The notes: generated by a model from the sequence alone, not told the origin. DNA of 64,000 nucleotides from Aquilaria yunnanensis (GCA_039654915.1 CM077593.1:118041413-118105412); one strand, 5' to 3'. Shown: positions 36,000 to 48,173, numbered from the stretch's first letter. Made by a program: numbers and translations.

Positions 36000-38442
36000 A
36001 TCTCCAGAATATTATGAAATAAAATAACTACACAAATGTTTACTTACAATCTATAGGTACACAGATGAATAGAATTGAAACATTGTTGGATATATATAAG
36101 TTTGGTCGCGCAAAGACTTTAGTCTTTAAACTAAACCTCAATGTACCTGATAAGTTTTCCTAAAAAACTTCCAAAATTTAAATTAAAACTAAATAATAGA
36201 ATAATTTATTTAGCTAATCAAATAGCTAAATTAATAATTAGATTTGATGCGCCAAAAGAGACTGTGGATAAGAAACAAAAAGTCTTCAGATAAATGTCAT
36301 TGGAGAAAGTACATATATCCAAGAATTAGTCAATTCTCATCACTTAGAATATGAAACTTTAGAATTAAATCATCTTCATTGTGAATGGGGGAGAGGATGT
36401 CCAATTAGAAATGTTTCAAGAGTCTGGAATGTGTCTCATCTTTATGCTCCCGCAAAACCATCTCCAGTGGACATACAATAAAGTAATTGCTCTAAACATT
36501 ATGCTTTTACAGAATAAAAAAGAGATTCAATAAGAGAATGAAATATATATGGTTTATTAAAATGCCAAATAATAAACACTATCCAATATATGATTATGCT
36601 TGGAATAACTGCTAGAAAATGAGTATTCGGGCCCTTGGGTGATGGATATTGGATGCCATGTGATCCCAAGAAGGCTACAGAGGGCTATGTTTTGTTACTT
36701 AGGCAACTCTATGCTAGCTAGCTCTGTGCAAGCATTACGGCTAGAAATTGAGTCGGCCAACTCAATTCCCAAGCATAAAGAGCTCAGATTTAAAAATGGA
36801 TTAATAAAATGGTTAATCTAAGAAATCAGAAATATGGATCATGCTTGCTCTGCCCTTCAGGGGGATAAGGTGTTAAGTGGTGTGTGTGTGTTGTGTGCTT
36901 CTATGTTTGGTTGTGCATGCTAACCCCCGACTATTATTATTATTGTTATATGCATGTACCTGTATCTTCTTTGCCTTAGTGTTTTCTTTGTAGGAGCATG
37001 GAATATTTGTTGACATGTTATTCTTGGCTATGTTAAGCTTTGGAAGTCATATGTTAGGCTCTGGGAGCCATACAGAATCCTTATTGAGTTTTACTCACCC
37101 GCCCTTATCTACTTAATGTAAGAAAATAAGTACTTGAAAGACACTGAGGTCAAGAGTATTTTATACTCTTTCTATGGTAAAGGTATTATGCATATGTGTG
37201 GTATTTGCTGAATATTCTAAGTATTCTAAGTGTTCTGGGTTGCTTGTGTAACAGGCTAATAAGAGTGGACTTTATGTGCAGAACTTGTAGTCTAGATTGT
37301 AGGAACAAAGTCTCTAAGATGGAAATGTGTTCTATGTGTGATTTTCCATGTATAAGCATGTGCTATGTATTTTGGTTTGTCTTAAAAACCAAATTTTTAT
37401 TTTTAAGTGCTTATGGACACTTTTGAGTACTTAAGTAAACATGAACTAGAAAGGAAATGCATGCCTGTAACGGGCTAAAATGGTACCAATGAAATTAAAG
37501 ACATGTATGTGTTTATGTGCAATAGTGAGTTACCAAGACACATATGAGTATGCAAGATGTATGCATTATAAACAAGTTTTTCAAAACTTGAGTTGGTGTT
37601 TTGGTTGCCATGCATGTACTTGGCTAGGTGAGTAATGAAATGAACACACAAGTTCCACATAAGTACTAGCTTGTTTCCGATAGCACAACATAAACCTTTA
37701 AGTAAATAAGTAACGAGTTAGTACTAGTAATATCATGGGATTCATGCCCGTATGTTTGGTTTTGTTTAAATGCCCCTTATATGAAATTCCGCTGCATGGT
37801 TAAGTAATTGGGCCCGAATGGGCCAAGGGCTAGGCTGGGCGTGACAAAAATTATTGATCTTCAATCTGAAAAGAAAAATTTATATAAGGATTGTCAAAAC
37901 ATTTTGGCCAATTGGTCATGGACCACATTAAGGAGAAAAACCAAAGTCATCTCAACCTAGAAAATTATACCTATAGTCAAAACATAGCAAAAACTAAAGA
38001 AGTTGGTTTAAAAATGTGTCATGAAATGAAGTGGCAAAAACATGTGAAAAGAGAAAGATTAGCAGGAAGAAAAAAATAGGTAGGTTTTGTTCTCAATCTG
38101 GTTATGATATCCCAAGGCCATATTTTGAATATGAGCCTAGAAAACAAAAGAAACATAAATCCTATAGGAGAAAAAGATTTGAAAAATTAAAAGAAAATCC
38201 AAAAAAATATTGGAGAAAAAGATTTGACAAATTAAAACAAAATCCAAAACTTCTAAAAAGTTTAGAAAGTGAAAATCTAGAAATGATAATAGGGTTTGCT
38301 GGAAATGTGATAAACTAGGATATTTTGCTAATAAGTGTAAAACAAGGCCAAAGATAAACTCTTTAGAAATAGATGAAGGACTAAAAAAGAGTTTAATACA
38401 AACACTGTTAAATAGTGACAGTGAACCTGCAGAATATCAATA
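36000..38442 (+). pseudogene. caulimovirid coat protein-like remnant, split by a solo LTR
   Basis: Before the insertion, a frame near 36540-36615 reads YGLLKCQ...YMIMLGIT, similar to the caulimovirid capsid region. After it, lysine-rich segments lead to a zinc knuckle CWKCDKLGYFANKC (~38298-38340), in which the usual histidine position is a tyrosine, then an acidic tail INSLEIDEGLKKSL. The order capsid, Lys-rich, CCHC, acidic tail is that of the family. The remnant carries several stops. Confidence 0.7.
36620..37846 (+). mobile_element. solo LTR of a Ty3/gypsy (Tekay/Del-like chromovirus) element
   Basis: A 1227-bp block starting TGAGTATTCGGGCCC and ending GGGCGTGACA interrupts the caulimovirid coat-protein region, with AAAA directly on both sides (36616-36619 and 37847-37850), compatible with a 4-5 bp target duplication. 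LTRs of Del/Tekay chromoviruses commonly end in GGGTCGTGACA before the primer site. There is no internal region, so it is a solo LTR left by unequal recombination. Frames within it (36639-36821, 37196-37426) are not coding. Confidence 0.75.
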
Positions 38443-39099
38443 GGAGAAAACTTTTAAAGTTTTGAAGAAATAAATATAATTAGTCTCTCAGATAGTTCAG
38501 AATTTGAGTCAAAAAGTTGTGTTTCTAATTGTGGTTATGATTTTTGTCAACTATAGAATACTTTTGATAATCTGCAAATAAATGTGATTCAAATTACTGT
38601 TATTACTATAGGAGATAAAAGAATCCTATATATTGCTAAACAAATTAATAATATAGAATTAAGAAAAAAATTGTTTAAATATCTTGATAAGGTTGGTAAG
38701 TAAGAACACCAATGAAGTCAAGTTAGAAGAAATTCAAAAAATAAGGTTAATATACAAGAATTAACTAAGCCTTATGTATATAGTTTGAATGAAATTCTTA
38801 AGAGAATAGATGAGGCACAGAAGAGTCATGAAGAACCAACAATAGTAGAATTAAAAGGAAAAATTTCAGAAATTAAGGTAGAAATAAAATTTCTTAAAAA
38901 TAGTATTAAGATTTTAAAAATTCAAAATTTTAAGGGATATTATCAAAATATTTTAGAAGATGAATTGATTGTGGAAGATATTGAGGAATTTAGCTTTAAT
39001 TTTGGTAAAATAGAAAGAAAGAGGAAAAAATGTTCTAAAAGTAAGACAAAAAAATAAAAATAAAAATAGATTTTTCTCAAGAAAATCCTTTGCAAATTA

Positions 39100-39420
39100 A
39101 TGAAGTCTATTTTATGTTAAATAGGAGATTTACTAGTAGAATAACTTTGTTAATATAAAATCAATTTAAATTGAGAGCACTAGTCTTAGTAGATTCACAA
39201 GCTAATAGAAATTGTATTAAAGAAGATATTGTTCCCTACTGATATATTGATAAGTCTTTTGGATTTATTACTACTGCCAACAAGGAAACTAATCTAATAA
39301 GGTTTAAATTAGCCAATGTTGATGTGTATAATGAAGATATCTATATTAAACACTATTTCACAATTTTAAACATGAATCAGGAAATAATCTTAGGAACTAT
39401 TTTTCTAGTTGCAATCATGC
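39100..39420 (+). pseudogene. caulimovirid aspartic protease-like remnant
   Basis: The reading LRALVLVDSQANRNCIKEDIVP (39170-39236, shortened here) matches the start of a retroviral-type protease, with the catalytic DTG/DSG position decayed to DSQ, followed by stop-interrupted 'YIDKSFGFITTANK' and an end 'MNQEIILGTIFL', where ILG.PFL is expected. It is truncated by the gypsy LTR before the reverse transcriptase. Confidence 0.7.
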
Positions 39421-39460
39421 TTTTTATGGTAAGTATGAATGAAATTTCTACTAAAAACTC

Positions 39461-40016
39461 TGGTAAGTCATAGTTGATGGGATCGTATAGTCCTGGCCAG
39501 AAGCCTGGTGAATCATAGATTGGTGACTTGTGTACAAAGATAATGTCAGGGCTTTGATGGAAAAGCTCCGTCACTCAAGTCAGACTTCCAACAAAAAGGG
39601 AGTAGCAGTCATACCTCAGGATTGGCAAATTGAGGGGTTTATATAGCTACGGGGAGCTTCGAGGAGTTCGTTTCAAAATAGGAATCTTGTAGCTTATCCT
39701 ATAATTTTAAGACATTATCTAGGCTGGAGTTCCTTTGTAGATTTATTTGGGCCTTAAATTTGGGCATATTTTCTACCAATAGGTCTATCTCCTCAAGAAA
39801 ATGTGGGCTAAAAGCCCTGCATCTTTCTTCTATTTTATGTCATCATTTCCTTGAAGAGGAAAGATATTTGCTTAAGAGTGGGGTACAAGCCTTATCTTTT
39901 TTCTGTTGTAAAGCTGTTACACTTCAAGTGGCATCATTTAATAGGGATTCAATGCCCCTTTTGCTTCTTGAAGAAGCTTGGGGAAAATGTTGTCGTTTGG
40001 TCATTTCCTTCCATCA
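39461..40016 (-). repeat. probable 3' LTR of the gypsy relic
   Basis: On the minus strand the block contains a TATA-like AGCTATATAAAC (~39640) and then, ~75 bases further on, TGACTTGAGTGACGGAGCTTTTCC (39556-39579), the leader phrase typical of Tat-type LTRs, and ends TTACCA at 39461. The 5' boundary is uncertain (a TGTCAAAG at ~40033 is a candidate), as there is no second LTR to compare. Confidence 0.5.
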
Positions 40017-40188
40017 GGCCTATGTGGCTTTGACACATGGCAGGTGTACCGGTTAGGAAGAAGCGTAGTGACTAGGCGTGTGACTGCTTTTGATAGCTGT
40101 TCATGGCCACATTCTTCTGCCATTGGGCGAGAATTTCACCATTATTGCAATGGCAGTTATGAGGAGGAAATTCATCCATTGGAGGTTT

Positions 40189-40198
40189 GTTTATATAT
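40189..40198 (+). promoter_or_regulatory. TATA box candidate for the antisense ORF of the gypsy relic
   Basis: Tttatatatac precedes a 'ccgcgagggttttcac' start-like region and a pyrimidine-rich leader of ~290 nt before the ATG at 40491, so the extra ORF appears to have its own promoter in the element tail. Inferred from spacing only. Confidence 0.45.
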
Positions 40199-40490
40199 AC
40201 CGCGAGGGTTTTCACATTGTTTTTTCACTATTTGGCTAATTTTGCTACTACTTTGTGCTTTCTTGCCGTTTGCTCACCGCTAGTTTTTTTCTTCTTGTTG
40301 GAGTTCCTCTTTTTTGCTAAGGTTGCCATTCTTTTTCATCATCAAGTAATGGATCCTTGTCTTTTACTTTTTCATTTTCTCTTGGCACTTTTGTTGTTTT
40401 TGGGTTTTTGTGGCCGTTATCAGTTATTCTTCCACCACCTTGCCATGTTGGCAACAACCCTGATATGTTATCCGATCGGTTTTTTCAGAT

Positions 40491-43047
40491 GGCTTCATCA
40501 AAATCATCATCCAAGGCTGCTGCCGATGTGGCTAATTTGTCGAAGGTGCTGTTCTTCCTTAACGTAGGGGTGTTGAGTTGTGTTGTTACGTAACACAATG
40601 AAGGCATATTGCAGAGGAATATCCGCCAGTACTTCTAGTTGAACGGTGTTGTGACAACCCTCTCACTGGCTAAGGCGTTTAAGGATGAGGGCTTAAAAGG
40701 TAGCAATAAGAGGATAAAGTTTTTCACTATCTTCATTGTCCAGCTTTAGGCGGGGCTTCACTTGCCACTCCATCCACTGGTAGAGTAGACATATGAGCAC
40801 TACCAGATTCTGCTATCGTAGTTAATGCCTAACTTATTCACCTATATTAATAAGTTTACTATTTGCTATAAGTTAGTGGGAATGACCCTTCTGCTGGAGA
40901 TTTTTCTCCAGTTTTATATGCTGGACTTGAGGAAGGATGTCGACTTTTTCTACATTACCTTTGTAAACCGAGGAGGACACAAGTCCTTTACATTTGTAAC
41001 TTGAAAGAACTCATGGTTAGGGTGGAAAGAGCGCTTCTTTTGCATGTCGATGAAGAAAGCTTGGAGGGCCATTGCTCATACTTCAGCCTGATCAGTTGGA
41101 TGGAGGAAGTGGTGGGGAACAATAATTATATGGAGTTATTCCCTATCCATTACATGGAAATTGATGAGACCACCCTAAGGTGGGCGAGAGTCAGTAGGGC
41201 CCTTTAGTCTTACTCAGGGGTGAAGAACCCTTGCAACTGGGAGGAAGGTCAGGATGGGCTGCTGGTAGAAGCCTACAAGATTGCAGCCTGGGCCGAGCGG
41301 GCCCTCCCAAGCTTAAAAAATTGTTTTAGATGATTATGGTCTCTTACTTCTCTTATGAAAAGTTAACAGTAGATCTTGATTGTCTTTTTTGCAGAAATGA
41401 GTAGTCGGGCAAAGGAGTTCATGAAGAGGCGCAAGGGCATCATTGATGCCTTGGTGGATTCTCAGAAGATTAATGTTCTTCCTATTGGTGTGGCATATGT
41501 TGCTAGGGCCCATTCTTCCAAGCCCCTAGCCAGGGTGGTGGAGCTTCCCAATTCCTCCTAAGGCCCAGCTGATTCGTAAGAGGTCATACCTTGCGGACCT
41601 GTTAGAAGGCAATGCCCTTCGTGATGGTGGTAGTGGTAGGGCATCATCAAACAACTTTTACCATGTTGATTTTATAGACTTGAATTCATTTAGTGCCAAC
41701 TGTGAATCTTTTCATCCAGCAACTTCAGAAAAAACATGTAAAGGCATCTGGGTCCTTCCCTATTATGGAGCCATACACTGAAGTGGCATCCTAGAAGTAG
41801 AATACAGCTGTGGAGGTTTCCCAGAAGTGAAAGGCAGCCTTAAGACTATCAGAGAAGGTCCCTTCCTCTTTACTCCGACTTTCTACCAAGGTGCTAGCAA
41901 GTGTTGTTTTTGAAAAAGTCTTTTCTACCTTAAGAGGGGCTTCTTGAGCTAAAAGTGGACGATTGCTTTCAACTGCACAATTTGATCCCTGTGTAAGGTC
42001 AGACGTTGAGGCAAAATCTGGAGTAGAAGGGGCTTGCGCTTGACCAAGTCTTTGATCCTCAATAGGCAGTGGGCATTGGCAAATCGATCCTTGAGGACTA
42101 GACTAACATTTGTCACCATATCTTTAAGGAGTTGAAAGCTTCTAGGGATCGGCACTTTCTTGCTCATGCCCCCAGTCAGAAGGCTCCTAGTTGATGAGTA
42201 TGGGCTGCATCCTTCTCCATGTATGCTTTTTGTTGGTCTCTATTTGTTTTAAGCGTCTGCTTTGGTTTGCTTTAACGAATTCAATTTTTTCAAGAGGCCA
42301 TTATTGCCTATGGCTTAGGGGAGTGCTAGTCAACCTATGAAAAGGCCCTCTGGTCCTAGCTTAGTTCTTTGCACAAAATTGTGGCCTCCTTAAAGAATGA
42401 CTTGAGCAGTGAACGTAATGCCAGGAGTGCCCTTGCTGATGAACTCAAGATGGAGAAAAAGGCCAAGGAAGCGAAAAAGGGTTTTATCAAAGGGCTCGAA
42501 GGGTAGGTGGAAGAGCTGTAGAAGGCCTTGAAGAAGTCCCAAGAGAAGGAAGCTGAGTCCCAAAAAATAGATCATTTTTTTGACGACCTTGTTGAAGATG
42601 ACAGAGTTAAAAATCGATTCCGTTGAGCATTCTCTATCGATTAATCAATACACTTCATTGGGCTTGAGGACTATTCTAGGCGAAGCTAGCTCTAGCTCGG
42701 TCGTTGCTATGATGCCCATAATGGAGCGCATCAAGTGAGTTGGCTTCGTGGAGTGCCTTCAGACCAAGGCTAATGCTTAAGTGAAGAAGCTTTGTTCACG
42801 TCTCTAGAAGGCAGAAACGGGGCATGGAAGGAGTGCTTTCTTGGGATTCAAGGAAGGTTTTACTTCTTACCGCTTTTAGGTGGAGCGGGCTAATCCAAAC
42901 CTGGATCTCTCATTCCTCTAGGCTTATGAGGATCTGGGTTTAGATTATGAGTCTTGGTTGAAGAAAGGGAAAGTTGGGATTCCAATATTTGGTGAGGATG
43001 CATTGGTGACTGACCTTGATGAGGGCTCTCTTCCGGATGAATTTTAG
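40491..43047 (+). pseudogene. additional antisense ORF (aORF) of the Tat/Ogre-like element, decayed
   Basis: Starting at ATG 40491 (MASSKSSSKAAADVANLSKV), the plus-strand frames give pieces of the plant retroelement ORF often annotated as a putative plant transposon protein: AGLHLPLHP (~40752), 'MPNLFTYINKF' (~40827), 'WK.RFFF' (~41017), then a long Lys/Glu-rich coiled-coil-like part (~42340-42600, DELKMEKKAKEAKKGF) and a C-terminal DLDEGSLPDEF ending at TAG 43045-43047. A poly(A) signal aataaa follows at ~43130. Its function in the element is unknown. Frameshifts and stops occur throughout. Confidence 0.7.
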
Positions 43048-43513
43048 GAAGCTTCACAGTTAACTCTCCTCATTTTTGTATTCTTTTGAATTCCTCATTT
43101 CTTCTATAATTGTAATTATTTTCAAAGTTAATAAAAAGTTCATTTTGCTCATTATTTCTTTCTTCTCTGCTTTTTTGTATGTGTGAAGAATTTTGGCAAT
43201 GATCTTTTAGCTGGACATTCGTTAAGTAAAAGGGTAATTTGTCATAGCAATGGTTGCACTTATTAAATACCCCTTGTAGTATGAAGCCTTCGCAGGCTCT
43301 CTAGAGATGACCTAAGCTTTTAAGTGACCATGAAGTCTCAATCTACTATTTCATTTTGTAAAAACACAAGATGTCTGAGAAAAGTGCCTTTTTTATTCAA
43401 GATGTAGCAAAGTACATTGTGCAACAATGTGATTAGGCAAAGTAAGGTGACAGATTATTTGAGTGATAGTTTCTAGGTGGTTTTCTCCCTTCTAAGTTGG
43501 TTAGCTTGTAGAC

Positions 43514-46500
43514 CTAATCTCTAAGTTTCCTTGTGACAGGGTAAGGTCTATCCAAGTTTGGCTTCAGTGCCCTATGTATTGGGTTCCTTCCAATTAGTTC
43601 TGCCTTAATAAGAGCCAGCCTTCCTACTTTTATGCTCTTTTGTTTCATGTTTTGATTATGAGTTCGGGAAGCTCGTTGCTTGAAGGCTCTTATGTGAATC
43701 TTTGTGTCTTCCTTCAGTTCTTCCAGTAGAGCAAGGTTCTTTTCAAGTACTCTGTCATTTTCACTGGGATCATAGGCCAAAGTTTGGAGATGGGGTAAAA
43801 AAATTTTACAGGGATGAGGGCGTTGGTCCTGTAGACCATCACAAAAGGTACTCTTTTGTGGCCCTGCTGGGGGTTGTTCTATAGTCCCATAGGACATTTA
43901 ATTGTTCGTCTACCCATTTTGCCTTGGCTTCCCTCAGTCTATTTTTTAGGCCTTCCTTGATGGTCCTGTTAGTTACCTCCACTTGCCTGTTAGACTGCGA
44001 ATGGGCAACGGAGGCAAAGTAAAGGCGAATATCCCTTTCCTCCGCAAATTAATGAACTTGCTGGTTGTCAAATTGCTTGCGATTGTTAGTAACAATGGCT
44101 TTTAGGCATCCAAACCAACAAATACTATTCTTTCACAAGAATTTGATGACTTGAGGGACCGTGATAGAGGCCGGAGGCTTCACTTCCATCCATTTGGCGA
44201 AGTAATTTACTTCTACAATACAATACTTGACTTGTCTCGGGGCAATAAGAAGTGCTGTAATCAGATCTAACCTCTACTTAGTGAATGACTAGGGGTCTGC
44301 TGCTGGGGAGGCAACGGCGGAGGGTAGCTTTTGTATTCTCAAGCTAAGCTGACACTTGTGGCGTCGTTAGACAAACTCCTTAGCGTCCTTTCTAATTATA
44401 GGCCAGAAATAGCCTTGGCGCAAGGCTTTGTGGGCCAAGTAATTGGCGCTAATGTGTGCTCCACATCTGTACAGTTTGTCCCCAATGATGAGTAACTGTC
44501 CAGCTCGGATCTTGATCTTCCTTTTCTTTTTGGGGGTTCTATTAATTGCCTCATCTAGAGGTAAAGCCTAATTGGCTTCCTCCAATCATCTTTTAGGACC
44601 GTGGAGTGTATTAGGTGGACTGAGGGCTCTATGGGTTATTCTTTCTTGGCCTCCTCCTGTCCTTTTGAGAGGGCATCCGCTATTATATTCTGAATCCTTG
44701 GGACTTTCTGAACCTGTATAAGGTCAAACATCTTTATTAGATCTTTTGCTGTATTAAAGTACTTGCAAAAAGTAGCCTATTTTACTCTTGCTGTTCCTGT
44801 GATTTGGTTTACTATTAGCTAAAAGTCGCTGTATATCTGTATATTTTGTACCCTTGCCCGACCAACCATCCGTAGCTTTGTAAAGAAGGCTTCATATTCA
44901 ACTACATTATTTGTTACAGGAAAGAGGAACTTAACCTTGATCTAGGTTGATTGGACCCTTAAGTACGATGCCTGTTTCTCAGTATTCAAGTCCCGAGGCC
45001 CCGTTGACGTACATTTTCCAAGGCGAGTTTTTGTCTTTCTCCTTATCTTCAGTTTTTTCCATTGGTGTCATTTCAGCCATAAAGTCTGCTAGGGCTTTTA
45101 AAGCCTTTTGGGGGCTCGTAGTGGACATCATATTCTGCCAACTTGATGCACCATTTAATAAGTCTACCATATTTATCTAGCTTTTGCAAGATATCTCATA
45201 AGAGTAACTCTGTTTTGACAATTATGTGGTGCATCTAAAAGTAGGGTCATAGTTTTCAAAAAGTGATAACGAGGGCCAGGACCACTTAGTGAAGTACAGG
45301 ATATCTAGGTTTGGTGCCTTGGAGGGTCCGACCAACATAGTATACTAGCCATTGTTCTGATCCATACTCCTTAACAAGCACTACACTGACTGAGGCTTCG
45401 GTAATAGCTAGGTAGAGCACCAAGGGCTCATTGGGCTTAGGATGTTTTAGTGTAAGGAAGTGTTGTAGGAAGTCTTTTATCTATTGGAAGACTTTATAAC
45501 ATTCATCCATCCATTTAAAGATTGTCTTTGTCTTTAATATCTAAAAGAAAAGATTACATCGGTCACCAAATCGCGAGATAAACCATCCAAGGGCGGTCAG
45601 CCTCCCAGCTGGCCTCTAAACTTTCATTTTGCTTTAAAGGTTAGGTATCATGAAGATGGCCTAAATCTTATTTGGGTTTGTATCGATCCCTCTTTTGGAG
45701 ACACTGTAAGCAAGGAATTTATTGATGCCAACACCAAAGGTACATTTATTAGGATTGAGTTTCATATTGAACTGTCACATTCTTTAGAAGGTTTCCCAGA
45801 GGTTGTCGAAGTACTACTTTGTGGCCCTACTTTTGACAATCATATCATCTACATAGACCTCCATATTTCTTCCTATCTGGTCTACAAAGATCTAATTCAT
45901 CAAACTTTGATAAGTCACCTAGGCATTTTTTAGGCCAAATGACATTTGCTGGTAATAATAGACCACTTCGTCTATTGGAAAAGCCATTTTTTCTTCTTCT
46001 TCTAGGTGCATTCAGATTTGGTGGTAACCACTGAAAGCATCCATGAAGGACAGTATTTTGAATTTCTGATGTGGCATTGACCAATTTGTTTATGGATGAC
46101 AGAGGGTATGGATCTTTTGGGCACGTATTATTGAGGTTTGTGTAGTCAACGTACATGCGCCAGTTCCCATTCTCCTTTTTTTACCAACACTATGTTGGTG
46201 AGCCATTTGGGGTATCGTAGTTCCCAAATAATTCCAGCCTTTAACAGTATATCAACTTATTCTTTAACGAAGTCTCACCTTTCAAGCGCCATGTTGTCTT
46301 TTTCTACTGTATTGGTCGAGGGAAGGGGTTTACTTGTAATCTTTAAGTAATTATTTCCAAGTTGATCCAAGGCTTTTCATCCAAGGACCATGCAAACACA
46401 TCTATATTTGCCCGTATGAATTGAAAAAATAACTGCCTTACCCCAGGTGGAAGGTCCTTGCCAATAGTTATTGTTGTTTCGAGGGCTATTTCCACAAGCT

Positions 46501-47050
46501 CGGTGTCCTTGGGCAGGGTTGTGCCAACCTCATTTACCAGGGGTAGCTCTTTTCTCCTTTTAGCCTCTGCTGATGTGAGCCCACTTTCTTTAAGCTGTAG
46601 GGTCACCATATAGCCCTGCCGCACTGAGACCTGATCAACAAAGATAATTATGTCCCTTATAGAGATCACAAAGAGCACCATGCGCCACCTGGTGTTAGTC
46701 CAAATGTGGAATTGCATCTAGGTTGGTCAACTGAGTATGGCATTGTAAGTTGATGGGACATCTAGGATAAGAAATTCAGTGGTGTGTGAGTCGCTGGCGA
46801 GTTCCCCCTTGTCATCTTTCCCCACCAACATAAGGGGTACCTTGATGGTCCTTATTGTGGGGACCTTTTCCTTTCTTATCTTGAAGGTGGGCTTGGTCAT
46901 AGGAGATAAATAGGACTTTTAGACCCTTATTTTTTTTAATAAGTCGGCAAAGATAACATTGGCATGTGCCTTAGTACCCAGGTATACTCTTTTTACGTCA
47001 AAATTGTTAATGCATGCCCTGAATATGAGTGGATCCAAGTAAAGGATAAC
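43514..47050 (-). pseudogene. gypsy pol pseudogene (PR-RT-RNase H-IN)
   Basis: Reading leftward: the protease tail (SLPTY...LSPMTKPTFKI, FLILDVPSTYNAIL), RT with YTNLNNTCPKDPYPL (46156-46100), the catalytic YVDD (45844-45855) and continuing 'MIVKS', RNase H (LADFMAEMTP ... WKMYVNGASG, ~45060-44990), then integrase with GYFWPIMRKDA (~44430), 'YFAKWMEVKP' (~44200) and a C-terminal region at 43897-43514 (LDRPYPVTR at the end). The order PR-RT-RH-IN defines Ty3/gypsy. Multiple stops and shifts make it non-functional. Confidence 0.88.
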
Positions 47051-47099
47051 TATCCATTGACATTTGGATCTATAGTATGATCACAGTCCCCCTATGCAT

Positions 47100-47940
47100 A
47101 AACTAGTATAACCAGACCATCAACATCTAACTCAGCAATTGTAGCCATATTTTTATCCTTTGGAGCTTTCTCTTCATTCTTTTTATCGTTCTTCCTCTTC
47201 CAACAATGCTTCTTTATATGACCAAGTTTTTGATAATAATGACAACCTTTGCCATATCTAGACTTTGAATGATCACCAAATTTAACACAACTACCTTTAG
47301 GTCCCTTACTTTTGCTTTTGCCTTACTTTTGATGACAATAGCCTATGCATACTCAAAACCCAACACCTACCTTCTCGTCTCCTCGTTAAACAAGTTATTT
47401 TTGACTAAACTCAAGGTAAGCTTGCCATCTGAGGTTGAATTACTGAGAGTGATCACCAAGGTTTCCTAACTCTTGGGTAAGGAACTTAAAAGAAGCAATG
47501 CCTGCAGTTCATTATCAAGCATTATCTTCACGGTAGTCAACTGATTGATCAAGTTTTGGAAATCATTCAAGTGAGAGGAAATTGATTGTCCCTCATTAAA
47601 TTTCAAATTAACAAGCTTTCGTATAGTGAAACCTTTATTCTAAGCAGTTTTCCTCTTAAACAAACCCTCTAATTTCTTCCACAGAGTCTGAGCATTTTTC
47701 TCCGCAGAAACATGGTGGAACACAGTCAGATCCACCCATCTTCTAATGGTGCAAACTGTCTTGCGATTGAGCTTCTTTCAATTGTCTTATGACTTGTTTT
47801 CCGGCTTGGCTAAATCACCAATAATCAGATCATAGAAATCAAGGCAATAAAATAGATCCTTCATCATTGACTTCCAAATTGAATAATTTGAAGCTTTCAA
47901 TCTAACCATTCAACTTGAGTTGGCACCGATATCCTCTTTA
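47100..47940 (-). pseudogene. Ty1/copia gag pseudogene
   Basis: Minus-strand frames show copia gag (UBN2-type) features: 'NYSIWKSMMKDLFYC' (~47880), 'LWKKLEGLFKRKTA' (~47670), 'LVNLKFNEGQSISSHLNDFQNLINQL' in part (~47610-47540), 'LLLLSSLPKSWETLV' (~47480-47450), and a zinc knuckle CHYYQKLGHIKKHC (~47235-47195), in which the second Cys is Tyr. Stops and shifts interrupt it. The gag runs into the gypsy protease region around 47.05-47.13 kb, so pol of this copia is absent. Confidence 0.8.
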
Positions 47941-48159
47941 ATCACCAACTTTAGCACAAACTACTTTGAGAAAAAATAGGCCTTACTATTTTCACATAAA
48001 TAGTAACTGTACAAGTGAATAGTAACAATATATGTGAACAATACTTGACACCTTTTCAAGGCTAGAATTAATCTACTTATTTTCTGATATAGAGGATCCA
48101 ATTTTTAAGGACAACCACAGAGTACAAGATAAGTAGATATCACAAACCCAAGTTAGGCT

Positions 48160-48173
48160 CTAATATCACTTAT
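48160..48173 (-). other. copia primer-binding site (initiator tRNA-Met type)
   Basis: The minus strand reads TGATATTAGAGC, close to the TGGTATCAGAGC complementary to tRNA-iMet used by most plant copia elements, and sits 1-4 bases from the LTR end at 48174. Confidence 0.65.

Larger units (their letters stand above)
34641..39460 (+). mobile_element. endogenous caulimovirid (plant pararetrovirus) relic
   Basis: A decayed, integrated copy of a Caulimoviridae genome. Remains of the movement protein (~34700-35250), a linking region (35289-35620), the coat protein with zinc knuckle (~36000-38430), a coiled-coil-like segment (38785-39057) and an aspartic protease (~39100-39410) occur in the expected order on the plus strand, with many stops and frameshifts. 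The reverse transcriptase and RNase H part is absent: the copy ends where a gypsy LTR begins at ~39461. A solo LTR (36620-37846) splits it. Very high A content of the sense strand is typical of this family. It resembles petuvirus/florendovirus-like members by layout; that genus call is inference. No replicative capacity is visible. Confidence 0.85.
39461..47100 (-). mobile_element. Ty3/gypsy retrotransposon relic, Tat/Ogre-like
   Basis: In minus orientation it shows protease (46740-47050), reverse transcriptase (~45600-46200), RNase H (44900-45180) and integrase (43514-44650), then an oppositely oriented extra ORF (40491-43047), then a 3' LTR ending near 39461. Such a long tail with an antisense ORF is known for the Tat lineage. 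Upstream gag and the 5' LTR are missing; a copia relic abuts at ~47.1 kb. Frames are riddled with stops, so it is inactive. Confidence 0.8.

Noticed and set aside
38785..39057. Lys/Glu-rich 90-aa ORF as a separate gene
   Set aside because: It lies between the coat protein and protease remains of the caulimovirid relic on the same strand, so it is most simply part of it.
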